A DNA stretch of 20,730 nucleotides from an uncultured Anaerovibrio sp. (lineage in GTDB: Bacteria; Bacillota; Negativicutes; Selenomonadales; Selenomonadaceae): positions 1 through 20,730 of the forward strand of contig CAAGDY010000335.1 of the NCBI GenBank assembly GCA_900768695.1. Reading direction: 5' to 3'. Position 1 is the first letter of the stretch; each line of letters begins with the position of its first letter. The notes below the pieces were generated by a model. It saw only the letters and a list, made by a program, of their open reading frames with translations. It ran no database searches and was not told the origin of the DNA. Shown here piece after piece: positions 1 to 8,527 of the stretch. The translations under genes and the position numbers were made by a program.

Positions 1-762
1 TATGACCCTGATATGCTGGAGAATGTAAGGCAGGAAAAGGTGAAAACGCCTTATGGCGAGGTAGAGCTGCAGGTGGGCACCTATGCAGGCAAGGAGGTGG
101 CATTTCTGGCGCGGCATGGAAGCAAGCATTCCATTGCACCTCACAAGATTAACTACCGTGCCAATATTTATGCCCTGAAAAAGCTGGGTGTGCGGAAGAT
201 TATTTCCACCACGGCAGTAGGCTCTTTAAACAAGGCCATGCAGCTGGGGGATTTTGTGCTGCCGAACCAGTTCCTTGATTTTACCAAGAACAGGGTATGT
301 ACCTTTTATGAGGGTGGCGAAAGGGGCGTAGTCCATGTGGATGTGACGGACCCTTACTGTCCTGACCTAAGGAGAAAAATCACGGAGATTGGCAGCCGTC
401 TGGGGATTCATGTAATAAATGGCGGCACCTATGTCTGCACCGACGGTCCACGCTATGAAACCCCTGCGGAAATCAGGATGTTCTCCCTGCTGGGGGGCGA
501 TCTGGTGGGAATGACCAACGTGCCGGAGGTGACGCTGGCCCAGGAGGCGGAGATGTGCTACGCCACAATCTCCATGGTCACCAACATGGCGGCAGGTATT
601 TCCGAAACCAAGCTTACCCATCAGGAGGTCATGGATGCTATGGCAGCCAACAGCGATAACTTCCGTCGTCTGATTATGACATTGCTGGCGGAGCTGGATG
701 CGGACGAGGATAAATGCGACTGCGCCCATGTGCTGGCAGGCGTAGGCGGCTTTAAGCTATAA
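1..762 (+). CDS. MTAP/PNP-family nucleoside phosphorylase, 5' end missing
   Basis: The reading frame is open from the first base, and the residues before the first visible ATG (base 13) still fit the family, so the gene starts upstream of the window. The protein matches the methylthioadenosine/purine nucleoside phosphorylase family: the ARHGSKHSIAPHKINYRAN phosphate/ribose region, the STTAVGSL segment, CTDGPRYETPAE, and GMTNVPEVTLAQEAEMCYA. Such cytosolic trimeric enzymes phosphorolyse purine nucleosides or 5'-methylthio-nucleosides in purine and methionine salvage. At the base-recognition loop it has TNMAAGIS (bases 580-603), with Asn (583-585) where adenine-specific MTAP enzymes carry Asp. 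Asn is typical of 6-oxopurine recognition, so methylthioinosine, inosine or guanosine is a likelier substrate than methylthioadenosine. The C-terminus is intact. The next gene follows after 58 bases with no terminator, suggesting cotranscription. The family is certain; the substrate is inferred. Confidence 0.9.
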   Translation, partial: YDPDMLENVRQEKVKTPYGEVELQVGTYAGKEVAFLARHGSKHSIAPHKINYRANIYALKKLGVRKIISTTAVGSLNKAMQLGDFVLPNQFLDFTKNRVCTFYEGGERGVVHVDVTDPYCPDLRRKITEIGSRLGIHVINGGTYVCTDGPRYETPAEIRMFSLLGGDLVGMTNVPEVTLAQEAEMCYATISMVTNMAAGISETKLTHQEVMDAMAANSDNFRRLIMTLLAELDADEDKCDCAHVLAGVGGFKL

Positions 763-820
763 GCAGAAATATGCAATAATGTACAATAATGTACAAAACG
801 GGACAGGATGTGTACACAGG

Positions 821-1621
821 ATGAAGTTTCAGTTGCCGCAGCTTTACTTTAGCAAGCTGATGCGGGCGATTACGGAGTTTGAGCTGATAGAGGACGGGGA
901 CAGGATTTTGATTGGCGTGTCCGGAGGCAAGGACAGTATTTTTCTGGCCTACGCTATGGCCATGATGCGCCAAAGGCTGAAAAAGAATTTTGAGCTGATG
1001 GCGCTGACCATCAATCCCATGTTTTCCCAGGATTTTGATACGGGGCGTATCGGGGATTTCATGGCGGAGCTGGAGATTCCCTTTGCCAGCTTTGATGTGG
1101 ATATTGCGGGAACCATAGAGGCCCAGCAGGGAAAGGACCCCTGCTATACCTGTGCATTTTTTCGCCGGGGGGCGGTGAACCGCTATGCGGTGGAGCAGGG
1201 CTGCAACAAGGTGGCCTACGCTCATCATCATGATGATGCAGTGGAAACCTTCTTCATGAGCCTTTTGTACTCCGGGCAGCTGCATACCTTTACCCCGAAG
1301 ACCTATCTGGACAAGACCGATTTGACGGTTATACGTCCCCTGGTGTACTTCCGGGAGCAGGAAATCAGGGAGTCAATCCAGTATCACGGCTTTGCGCCGG
1401 TGCCTTCACCCTGTCCCCATGACGGCCATACGGTGCGCCAGAAGGTCAAGGAGCTGATAAGGGACATGAGCGTGGACAATCCCCAGCTCTATCCTCACCT
1501 GGCGGCTGCCATGCGGGAGGATGCCCTGGGGGAGCTGTGGCCTCCAGTGAAGACCCGTAAGGAAATGAAAAAGCAGTATTATGAGTATATGTATGGCAAA
1601 CAGAATATGAAGGATGATTAG
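821..1621 (+). CDS. TtcA-family tRNA thiolation protein (PP-loop ATPase)
   Basis: This 266-residue cytosolic protein belongs to the PP-loop ATP pyrophosphatase superfamily. From the chosen start it shows the adenylation loop SGGKDS (residues 34-39), a CYTC pair (108-111) and AHHHDDAVETFFM (about 138-150). A third conserved cysteine lies in PSPCPHDG (C198). TtcA enzymes hold an oxygen-sensitive [4Fe-4S] cluster on three cysteines in this arrangement and thiolate cytidine 32 of tRNA. Many TtcA proteins have a second CxxC at the last site; here the partner cysteine is absent, so this may be a TtcA-like paralogue with a different target. An ATG at 779 is also in frame but would add 14 unconserved residues across a TGTACA-rich stretch; ATG 821 directly precedes the conserved KFQLPQLYFSK segment. 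Neither start has a strong ribosome binding site. Confidence 0.78.
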   Translation: MKFQLPQLYFSKLMRAITEFELIEDGDRILIGVSGGKDSIFLAYAMAMMRQRLKKNFELMALTINPMFSQDFDTGRIGDFMAELEIPFASFDVDIAGTIEAQQGKDPCYTCAFFRRGAVNRYAVEQGCNKVAYAHHHDDAVETFFMSLLYSGQLHTFTPKTYLDKTDLTVIRPLVYFREQEIRESIQYHGFAPVPSPCPHDGHTVRQKVKELIRDMSVDNPQLYPHLAAAMREDALGELWPPVKTRKEMKKQYYEYMYGKQNMKDD

Positions 1622-1863
1622 TTTTATGGCTTTTCTGCTGATTGGCTGAGTATTTGAGTATCCGGCAGGCTTAGTGGCAGGCTGGGTACATGATGTTAGC
1701 AGTGTTTCCATATATGGCAGGATTTTTTGTAACATAGTAACAAAGACGTCCTGGCACCCTGTTTAAAAGCCTCCTTTTTGCTACAATAAAATCAGATGAA
1801 GCAAGAGAGTTTAGCTGTTTTGTAATTTTGATTTATTAGCTGCAGAGAGGGGAGAGAATTGTT

Positions 1864-2673
1864 GTGAGCAATTCCAAGGGTGTCAAGGGCGATTTTGTTA
1901 TTTTGGACGGGGAGAGGTTCTACAAGCTGGAGAACTACGACCGCATGGATGATTTTTTCATGACTATCACCAGCTTCGGTGATGTATGGAATTTTTTGTG
2001 GGCGAAGGGCGGAATCACTGCCGGCAGGAAGAATGCCGACCACGCTATTTTTCATTATGGTACGGCGGACAGGATTTCCGACTACAAATACACCACAGGC
2101 TCTTATACGGCCATTCAGGTGGAGCGGGCAGAGGGAGTGAAGCTGTGGGAGCCTTTTGGCAGGTTTTTGCAGGGAACCGGGGCGGCAGGCATCCCGGAGG
2201 AGGGAGTGCAGTATAACCTTTACAAGAATATCAACGGCTCCAAGGTGATTTTTGAGGCGCGGAATGAGGTACTGCAGCTGGTTTTCCGCTATGGCTGGAC
2301 ATCCAGCAGGCGTTTCGGCCTGGTCAAGCTGGCAAGGGTCATCAATACCGGTGACAAGCCGCAGAAGGTGCGCATTTTGGATGGTGCCAGGAACATCATG
2401 CCTGCCATTGTGGATGCTTCCCTGCAGAATAATATGTCCGTGCTGGTGGATGCCTACAAGAGTACGGAGCTGGATGCAGAGTCGGGGCTGGCCATGTTTG
2501 CTTTGTCTTCTGCCCTGACGGACAGGGCGGAGCCAAATGAGGCGCTGCTGGCCAATACCTGCTGGTTTACTACGGAGGATGAGGTATATATTGCCTCTGA
2601 TGTGATACAGGACTTTGCTGCCGGCAGGGAACTCTTTTTTGTTGTGCCAAATATTTTGGCAATTTGGCAGTGA
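1864..2673 (+). CDS. GH94/cellobiose-phosphorylase-like N-terminal domain, probable truncated gene
   Basis: A GTG start follows GAGGGGAG (1847-1854) at good spacing and gives 269 residues. Segments such as DDFFMTITSFGDVWNFLW, GGITAGRKNADHAIF, LYKNINGSKVIFE and ALTDRAEPNEALLA resemble, from memory, the N-terminal beta-sandwich of very large (about 1,000 residues or more) proteins annotated as cellobiose-phosphorylase-like. No catalytic domain is present: the frame stops at FFVVPNILAIWQ, immediately before an AT-rich stretch unlike the coding sequence. I therefore read it as the 5' remnant of a larger gene, although a stand-alone carbohydrate-binding domain is possible. No signal peptide or membrane segment is seen. 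A weak possible -10 (TACAAT, 1782-1787) lies upstream without a convincing -35. Function cannot be stated. Confidence 0.6.
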   Translation: MSNSKGVKGDFVILDGERFYKLENYDRMDDFFMTITSFGDVWNFLWAKGGITAGRKNADHAIFHYGTADRISDYKYTTGSYTAIQVERAEGVKLWEPFGRFLQGTGAAGIPEEGVQYNLYKNINGSKVIFEARNEVLQLVFRYGWTSSRRFGLVKLARVINTGDKPQKVRILDGARNIMPAIVDASLQNNMSVLVDAYKSTELDAESGLAMFALSSALTDRAEPNEALLANTCWFTTEDEVYIASDVIQDFAAGRELFFVVPNILAIWQ

Positions 2674-2754
2674 AATTTACTTGAAGGAATAAACAATAAA
2701 AAAGAATATAGGCAGATATAATGATTTATTCGTGATTTAAAGATTTTAGTCCTA

Positions 2755-2783
2755 TTGACCAATGTTCATCCTAAATGTAGAAT
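2755..2783 (+). promoter_or_regulatory. Promoter of the secretion/RTX operon
   Basis: TTGACC (2755-2760) and TAGAAT (2778-2783) are separated by exactly 17 bases, a near-consensus sigma-70/A promoter. It lies in an AT-rich 163-base gap between the truncated gene and the first ABC transporter gene, and is followed by a GAGGGG ribosome binding site (2825-2830). Confidence 0.7.
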
Positions 2784-2792
2784 TATTTCATA

Positions 2793-2806
2793 TTGAGCGT
2801 ACTCAA
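2793..2806 (+). promoter_or_regulatory. Operator-like inverted repeat TTGAG-N4-CTCAA
   Basis: A perfect 5-bp inverted repeat with a 4-base spacer (CGTA) begins about 10 bases after the -10 element, so it would cover the transcription start and early transcribed region. This is a typical repressor position. A further half-site-like TCTCAA follows at 2811-2816. No regulator gene lies next to the operon, so the binding protein is unknown. Confidence 0.4.
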
Positions 2807-2836
2807 AGTTTCTCAACTGTAATGTGAGGGGAAAAT

Positions 2837-4939
2837 ATGCAGATAGAGGGAGAAGGGCTTCTGTGGTCAGGGCTTTGCTGTCTGATGCAGTTGCAGGAGA
2901 TAGAGCTGGACAAGGATAAGATGGCGCAGGCGAAAAATGAGCTTCCCAAAAACTGGCAGGAGCTGCCGAAATGGGGCAAGGGATGGGGAATGTCCATCTG
3001 CATACGGTCTTTGTCAGCGGCAGAGCTGTCTTCCTGCCGGGAACCTGTAATGGTCAGGACAAAGGATGGCAGATATCTGATTTTGGGCAGAAGCAACGAA
3101 AAACAGGTTATGACACTGGATGTTTCTACAGGCAGAAGCGGCAATATGGGGCTGGAGGAGCTGGCAGCAGTGTGGACGGGGGAATGCCTGCTGCTGCGGG
3201 AGCGGTTTTCATGGCGCAGGGCGAGAAAGAAATTCGGTGTCCTGTGGTTCCTGCCTTTTTTTAACAAGTACAGGAGATATCTGGCAGAGGTGCTTGCTGC
3301 TTCATTTTTTCTGCAATGCCTTGGCATTGTGACACCGATTTGCACGCAGGTTATCATCGATAAGGTCATAGGTCAGCAGGGGATTGCAACCTTGACCGTG
3401 CTGGGGGCGGGACTTGCTTTTGCTGCCTTTTTTACCTGCGGCATGAATATGGCGAGAAAATTCATTGAAATATCAGTTGTCAATAAAATTGATGTGACAT
3501 TGGGAAGCTATGTGATGCATCATCTGCTGGCATTGCCCCTTAGATATTTTGAGGTAAGGCGCGTCGGGGACACGCTCACCAGGGTATCCGCCCTGACGGG
3601 TATCAGGGATTTTTTTACAAGGGTATCTTTGACAGCCTTTTTGGATGCATTTTTTTCGGTGACATTTTTTCTTATCATGGCATATTACAGCGTAAGCCTC
3701 ACCCTGCTGGCACTTTTGCCGTTGCCCCTCTATCTGGTGCAGAATATAGGAGCTACTCCTGTTTTCAGGAAAAGGCTGGAGGAATATTGGCAGGCAGGTG
3801 CTGTCAGCAATGCATTTTTGGTGGAGTCCGTTACAGGTATCCAGACCGTCAAGGCCATGGCTGTAGAGCCGTCCTTCATCCGGCGCTGGGAGCATTTGCT
3901 GGCACGTAGTGTCAGCTCCGGGTTTAACAGCTTCAAGCTGGGGCTGCTCATAAATACCTCGGCTTCCAGCATACAGAATTTTTCCACACTGCTGATTTTG
4001 CTGGCAGGTGGTCATCAGGTAATGGACGGTACCATGACAATTGGCCAGCTGATAGCTTTTCAGATGCTGGCGCGTCAGGGCAGTGAGCCTCTTTACCGCC
4101 TGTCCGGCATCTGGCAGCAGGTGCAGCAGGCATTGCTGTCCGTGCAAAGGCTGGGGGATATTATGAATGCACGCTGCGAGGTTATGAGCGGGGAAAGAAG
4201 AAAAAAATTGCAGGGTTCGATAGAATTTAACAATGTTTCTTTTTACTACGATGCAGAATCGGCTCCGGCTGTAGATAATGTCAGCTTTAAGCTGCAGGCA
4301 GGCCAGAGTGTGGGGATTGTGGGGCCGTCAGGCTCAGGGAAAAGCACCATTGCCAAGCTGGTGGAGCAGCTGTATCTGCCGTTTTCGGGGGAGGTTTTGA
4401 TTGACGGGATTCCTGCCGGAAAGCTTGATAAGCACTGGCTCAGGAGCAGAATCGGGGTAGTGCAGCAGGAAAGTGTGTTGTTTCGCGGCAGCGTAAGGGA
4501 CAATATTGCTTTTTCCCGGCCGGGGGCAGGTACGGAGCAGGTTATGCAGGCGGCTGAGCTGGCAGGTGCCCATGAGTTTATACTGGAGCTTCCTGATGGC
4601 TATGATACACAGGTGGGAGAGCAGGGCAACAGGCTGTCTGGGGGGCAGCGTCAGCGTGTAGCCATCGCCAGGGCGCTTTTGGCCAATCCGGAAATAATTA
4701 TTTTTGATGAAGCCACCAGTGCATTGGATTATCAGTCGGAGCGGATTGTCATGAATAATCTGAAGCGAATTGCCAGTGGGCGTACACTTCTGATGGTGGC
4801 TCACAGGCTGTCATCGGTCAGGGATTGTGATTGTATACTGGTAATGGAAAAGGGACATATGGTGGAAGCTGGCAACCATCAGCAGCTCATGGAGAAGCAG
4901 GGGCTGTATTACAGCATGTTTAGGCAGCAGGAGGGGTAG
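2837..4939 (+). CDS. Type I secretion ABC transporter, HlyB/RtxB-like (first of two)
   Basis: This 700-residue inner-membrane exporter has the HlyB layout: an N-terminal C39-peptidase-like domain (about 1-125), a six-helix membrane domain (about 150-430) and an ATPase domain (about 460-700). The ATPase is complete: Walker A GPSGSGKST (496-504), signature LSGGQ (600-604), Walker B IIIFDE (620-625) and the switch histidine H656. Membrane-domain segments LALPLRYFEVRRVGDT and FLVESVTGIQTVKAMAV are classical for HlyB. The peptidase-like domain lacks the catalytic cysteine, and the DGRHF-type histidine is replaced by tyrosine (DGRY, 77-80). It should therefore act as a non-cleaving substrate-docking domain, consistent with an uncleaved RTX substrate. 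It is the first gene of a tight four-gene operon; the adaptor gene starts 2 bases after its stop. Confidence 0.92.
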   Translation: MQIEGEGLLWSGLCCLMQLQEIELDKDKMAQAKNELPKNWQELPKWGKGWGMSICIRSLSAAELSSCREPVMVRTKDGRYLILGRSNEKQVMTLDVSTGRSGNMGLEELAAVWTGECLLLRERFSWRRARKKFGVLWFLPFFNKYRRYLAEVLAASFFLQCLGIVTPICTQVIIDKVIGQQGIATLTVLGAGLAFAAFFTCGMNMARKFIEISVVNKIDVTLGSYVMHHLLALPLRYFEVRRVGDTLTRVSALTGIRDFFTRVSLTAFLDAFFSVTFFLIMAYYSVSLTLLALLPLPLYLVQNIGATPVFRKRLEEYWQAGAVSNAFLVESVTGIQTVKAMAVEPSFIRRWEHLLARSVSSGFNSFKLGLLINTSASSIQNFSTLLILLAGGHQVMDGTMTIGQLIAFQMLARQGSEPLYRLSGIWQQVQQALLSVQRLGDIMNARCEVMSGERRKKLQGSIEFNNVSFYYDAESAPAVDNVSFKLQAGQSVGIVGPSGSGKSTIAKLVEQLYLPFSGEVLIDGIPAGKLDKHWLRSRIGVVQQESVLFRGSVRDNIAFSRPGAGTEQVMQAAELAGAHEFILELPDGYDTQVGEQGNRLSGGQRQRVAIARALLANPEIIIFDEATSALDYQSERIVMNNLKRIASGRTLLMVAHRLSSVRDCDCILVMEKGHMVEAGNHQQLMEKQGLYYSMFRQQEG

Positions 4940-4941
4940 AT

Positions 4942-6321
4942 ATGTGGGAAAGGCTGCGCCTGTATCTGGACAGGTGGACTGCCAATGAAAAGGCTGGCAA
5001 AAAAGGGGAATTGACAGCGCAGGAAAGGGAATTTTTTCCACCAGTGCTGGAGATGATGGCGAGGCCTCCGGCACCGGCAGCCAGAAAGCTGCTTTGGGTG
5101 TTGATTGGACTTTTTATTGCTGCAGTTTTGTGGCTTTGCTTTGGACATGTGGATGAGGTGGCGGTTGCTGAAGGCAAGGTTATTCCCAGCGGCGAGGCCA
5201 AGGTAGTGCAGGCGGAGGACAAGGGTGTCATCAGGAATATTCTGGTTGTTGAGGGACAGTATGTCCACAAGGGAGATTTGCTGGTGGAGCTGGACACGAC
5301 CATGACCCAGGCCGATTTGGACAATCTCAGGCACAGGGCGGCATATTATGAGGCAGATATAAAGCGTTTGCTGGCGGAGCAGTCCGGAAGCAGCTTTGAG
5401 ATAGCGGAGGATAGCTTTCTTGAGGGGCAGGACAGGCTTTTCCAGCAAAATCTGTACAGCAGCAGGATGGCTTATCATCAGTCGAGGCTGGCGGAGGCGG
5501 CATACAATCTCAGGCAGCAGGAAGCAGCTCTGGAGGCAGAGCGCTCCGGCTATGAAAAGCTGTCAAGACTGTATGGGATTGCCAGGGAGAAAAGCGACAG
5601 GGTAATGAAGCTGTCTGATGAAAATGCAATCTCCACATTTACAGTGCTTGAATATCAGGCAAAGACCGTGGAGCTGGAAGAGGATTTGCGGGGGCAAAAG
5701 CATAAGGTTGAGAAGGCGGCGTGGTCGGCAAGGCAGGCACGGCAGCAGCTGGATGAGCTTCGGGCGGAGCATGATAAGGAGATTACGGCCCTGCTGGTGG
5801 AAAGCAGGAGGCAGCTGGCATCCTGTCAGGAGGAATTGAAGAAGGCCGAGGAAAAGAAGCGCTTATCCATGCTTCGGGCACCTATTGATGGCAGGATAGC
5901 TCATTTAGGGGTGCATACAGTTGGTGGTGTAGTGACACCGGCGCAGGCGTTGATGGAGGTTGTGCCGGAGTCGGCAAAGCTGGAGGTTGAGGCATGGGTG
6001 CAGAATCGGGATATAGGCTTTGTGCAGGTGGGACAGGCTGCCGAGGTGAAAATAGAGGCATTCAGCTTTCAAAAATATGGTACCCTGCATGGCAGTGTGG
6101 AGAGCATAAGCCCTGATGCCATGGATGACAAGGATAAGGGACGTCGCTACAGGGTGGTAATAGAGCTGGATAAACCGCAGTTTCAGCTTCGTGACCGCAC
6201 CGCTGAAATAACCTCCGGAATGACCGCCAGTGCAGAGATAAAAATCAGGCAAAAAAGAATTATCGAGTTTTTTCTGGACCCGTTCCGTCAATACCGCAGT
6301 GAAGCATTGCGTGAAAGGTAG
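4942..6321 (+). CDS. Type I secretion membrane-fusion adaptor, HlyD/RtxD-like
   Basis: This 459-residue adaptor has a cytoplasmic N-terminus (1-48), one membrane helix (about 49-68) and a periplasmic domain. The two lipoyl half-motifs, around 95-118 (GVIRNILVVEGQYVHKGDLL) and 312-330 (RAPIDGRIAHL and following residues), bracket a long glutamine/glutamate-rich coiled coil (about 125-310). The C-terminus (GMTASAEIKIRQKRIIEFFL) matches the HlyD family end. Such adaptors bridge the inner-membrane ABC transporter to a TolC-type outer-membrane channel. The gene sits between the two ABC transporter genes. Its AGGAGGGG ribosome binding site lies in the end of the upstream gene, and the next gene begins 11 bases downstream, indicating one transcript. 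No TolC homologue is encoded in the window, so the channel must come from elsewhere. Confidence 0.92.
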   Translation: MWERLRLYLDRWTANEKAGKKGELTAQEREFFPPVLEMMARPPAPAARKLLWVLIGLFIAAVLWLCFGHVDEVAVAEGKVIPSGEAKVVQAEDKGVIRNILVVEGQYVHKGDLLVELDTTMTQADLDNLRHRAAYYEADIKRLLAEQSGSSFEIAEDSFLEGQDRLFQQNLYSSRMAYHQSRLAEAAYNLRQQEAALEAERSGYEKLSRLYGIAREKSDRVMKLSDENAISTFTVLEYQAKTVELEEDLRGQKHKVEKAAWSARQARQQLDELRAEHDKEITALLVESRRQLASCQEELKKAEEKKRLSMLRAPIDGRIAHLGVHTVGGVVTPAQALMEVVPESAKLEVEAWVQNRDIGFVQVGQAAEVKIEAFSFQKYGTLHGSVESISPDAMDDKDKGRRYRVVIELDKPQFQLRDRTAEITSGMTASAEIKIRQKRIIEFFLDPFRQYRSEALRER

Positions 6322-6332
6322 GGGGGACAGAG

Positions 6333-8501
6333 GTGTTGCATGAAGACAGGTCCGGCACGGACAATAATTCTGAAAGAAATGATAATGTGGATGGGCTTTT
6401 GAAATGCCTGCTGGCTGTTGGCAGGCTGCATGGAAAGGCTGTGCAGGAGCAGCAGATAAAGAGAACCTACGCCGCTCATGCCGGCAGCATGAATATGCTG
6501 GAGCTTTTGCAGGCTGCAGGGGGACTTGGCCTTCTGGCAAGGGAGATACAGGCACCGGCAGAGAAGCTGGAACTTTTGCCTATGCCGTATATTGCCTCCC
6601 TTCAGGGTATGAAGCCTGTGACGGTGATGGGCTGCCGCGAGGGTGTGGTACAGGTATACAATCCCGCCACTGGGCGGGTGGAAGGACTTGAGACAGGCAG
6701 GCTGAGGCAGCTGTGGGGCGGTAGCTGCGTGCTTTTTGCCGACAGGCCGGAGCTGGCAGAATCGCAGGGTGAAGGAGCCGGATGGTTTGTCAGGGTATTG
6801 CGTGGATACATACCCCAATTTGCCAAGGTGCTGTTTTTATCCCTTTTGCTTCAGCTGCTGGGACTGGTCAGTCCGTTTTTTACGCAGGTGATAATTGATG
6901 ATGTATTGGTTCACAACAGCGTTTCAACCCTGGACATCATGGTGGGCGGCATGGGGCTGGTCATGGTGTTCAGGCTGCTCATTGACGGCTTTCGCAGCTA
7001 TATTTTTACCAATATAGCCAGCAGGGCGGATGCGAGGCTTAGCTCCGGCCTGTTTCATCACCTGATATACCTGCCGGTTGCCTTCTTCAACAGGTGGTCA
7101 TCCGGTGAAATCGTTGCCAGGCTGAGAGAGGTGGAGCATATACGGCAGTTTATTACCGGTACGGCCATGACCGTGCTGCTGGATGTGGTGTTTACCGTTA
7201 TTTATATGGCAGTGATGTTTCATTATAGTGTGGAACTTAGCTTGATTGTGCTTTTGGCAGTGCCAGTTTATACGATGCTCAACCTTGTTGTGGTTCCCAT
7301 ATATCGAAAGCGCCTGAATGAGAATTTTGAGGCCAATGCGGCCAATCAGGCCTACATAATAGAAACCATTACAGGCATTGAGGCGGTCAAGCATGCGGCT
7401 GCGGAGGGCCTTTTAGAGAAGCGCTGGGGAACGCTGCTGACAAAATATGTCAGGTCAAATGCCGCTATTGCCAATCTGGTAAACGTCGCAGGCAGCCTGG
7501 GAGGCCTTTATCAGCAGCTGTTTACGCTGGCCATTCTCTGGTATGGGGCATATCTGGTCATGGAGAACAGTCTCAGCGTCGGCCAGCTGGTTGCCTTTCA
7601 GATGCTGGCCGGTATGGTGGTTTCTCCGGTCATGCGCCTTTTTGGCACCTGGCAGGGGTTCCAGCAGGCCAAGGTTTCTCTGGAAAAGCTGGGGGATATC
7701 ATGAGCAGCCGGGCGGAGGCTTCCTTTAATCCAAACCGTACTGTATTGCCGAGGCTGCAGGGGCACTTGTGCTTGGAAGATGTGTCTTTTCGCTATGGCA
7801 CGGAGGGACGGCTGGTGTTGGGGCATCTTTCCATGGACATAAGGGCAGGAAGCTGCATCGGCATTGTGGGCCCTTCCGGTTCTGGCAAAAGCACTATTAC
7901 GAAACTGCTGCAGCTGCTGTATGCACCTGAGTCCGGCAGAATACTGGTAGACGGGGTGGATATGGCACAGATGGAGCCATCCTGGCTGCGGCAGCAGATA
8001 GGCGTGGTTCTGCAGGAAAGCTTTCTTTTTAACGGCACGATAGCTGAAAATATCGCCATAGCCAGGACGGAGGCCGGGCTGGAGGAGATTGTGGAGGCGG
8101 CAAGGCTGAGCGGGGCCTGGGATTTTATACAGGAAATGCCAAAGGGACTGGAGACAAACGTAGGGGAGCGCGGCAGCAGCCTGTCAGGAGGACAGCGGCA
8201 GCGCATTGCCATTGCCAGAGCATTGATAACCAGGCCGCGTATTTTGATTTTGGATGAGGCTACCAGCGCCCTTGATTACAGGTCGGAACGGAGCATCATG
8301 CAGAATTTGCATCTATTTGCCAAGGGGCGCACTGTCATCATGATAGCTCACAGGCTGTCAACTGTAATGCAGTGCGATAAAATATATGTCATAGCCGGAG
8401 GCGAGCTGGCAGAAGATGGGAAGCATGAGGAGCTTTTGGCAAGGCAGGGGATATATCATTCACTTTGGATGCAGCAGCAGGTAAGGGCTGTTACATTATA
8501 A
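6333..8501 (+). CDS. Type I secretion ABC transporter, HlyB/RtxE-like (second of two)
   Basis: This 722-residue protein starts at GTG (6333), preceded by GGGGGGA at 6321-6327. It repeats the HlyB architecture: degenerate C39-like N-terminal domain (about 20-140), membrane domain (about 165-440) and ATPase. The ATPase has Walker A GPSGSGKST (513-521), LSGGQ (617-621), Walker B ILILDE (637-642) and H673. In the membrane domain, PFFTQVIIDDVLVHNSVSTL and AYIIETITGIEAVKHAAAEG are family signatures. The peptidase-like domain has neither the catalytic cysteine nor the histidine. It differs from the first transporter throughout, so the pair is not a recent duplication. Vibrio rtxB/rtxE likewise flank rtxD, and both of those ATPases are needed for MARTX secretion. 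By analogy the two proteins here probably act together, possibly as a heteromer; that part is inference. Confidence 0.92.
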   Translation: MLHEDRSGTDNNSERNDNVDGLLKCLLAVGRLHGKAVQEQQIKRTYAAHAGSMNMLELLQAAGGLGLLAREIQAPAEKLELLPMPYIASLQGMKPVTVMGCREGVVQVYNPATGRVEGLETGRLRQLWGGSCVLFADRPELAESQGEGAGWFVRVLRGYIPQFAKVLFLSLLLQLLGLVSPFFTQVIIDDVLVHNSVSTLDIMVGGMGLVMVFRLLIDGFRSYIFTNIASRADARLSSGLFHHLIYLPVAFFNRWSSGEIVARLREVEHIRQFITGTAMTVLLDVVFTVIYMAVMFHYSVELSLIVLLAVPVYTMLNLVVVPIYRKRLNENFEANAANQAYIIETITGIEAVKHAAAEGLLEKRWGTLLTKYVRSNAAIANLVNVAGSLGGLYQQLFTLAILWYGAYLVMENSLSVGQLVAFQMLAGMVVSPVMRLFGTWQGFQQAKVSLEKLGDIMSSRAEASFNPNRTVLPRLQGHLCLEDVSFRYGTEGRLVLGHLSMDIRAGSCIGIVGPSGSGKSTITKLLQLLYAPESGRILVDGVDMAQMEPSWLRQQIGVVLQESFLFNGTIAENIAIARTEAGLEEIVEAARLSGAWDFIQEMPKGLETNVGERGSSLSGGQRQRIAIARALITRPRILILDEATSALDYRSERSIMQNLHLFAKGRTVIMIAHRLSTVMQCDKIYVIAGGELAEDGKHEELLARQGIYHSLWMQQQVRAVTL

Positions 8502-8527
8502 ATTTTATTTTTTAGAGGGGGATTTTT

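Noticed and set aside
1708..1731. CCATATATGG palindrome followed by a T-rich stretch as a terminator after the TtcA-like gene
   Set aside because: The palindrome is AT-rich with no loop; a hairpin of two G-C pairs would be too weak to terminate transcription.
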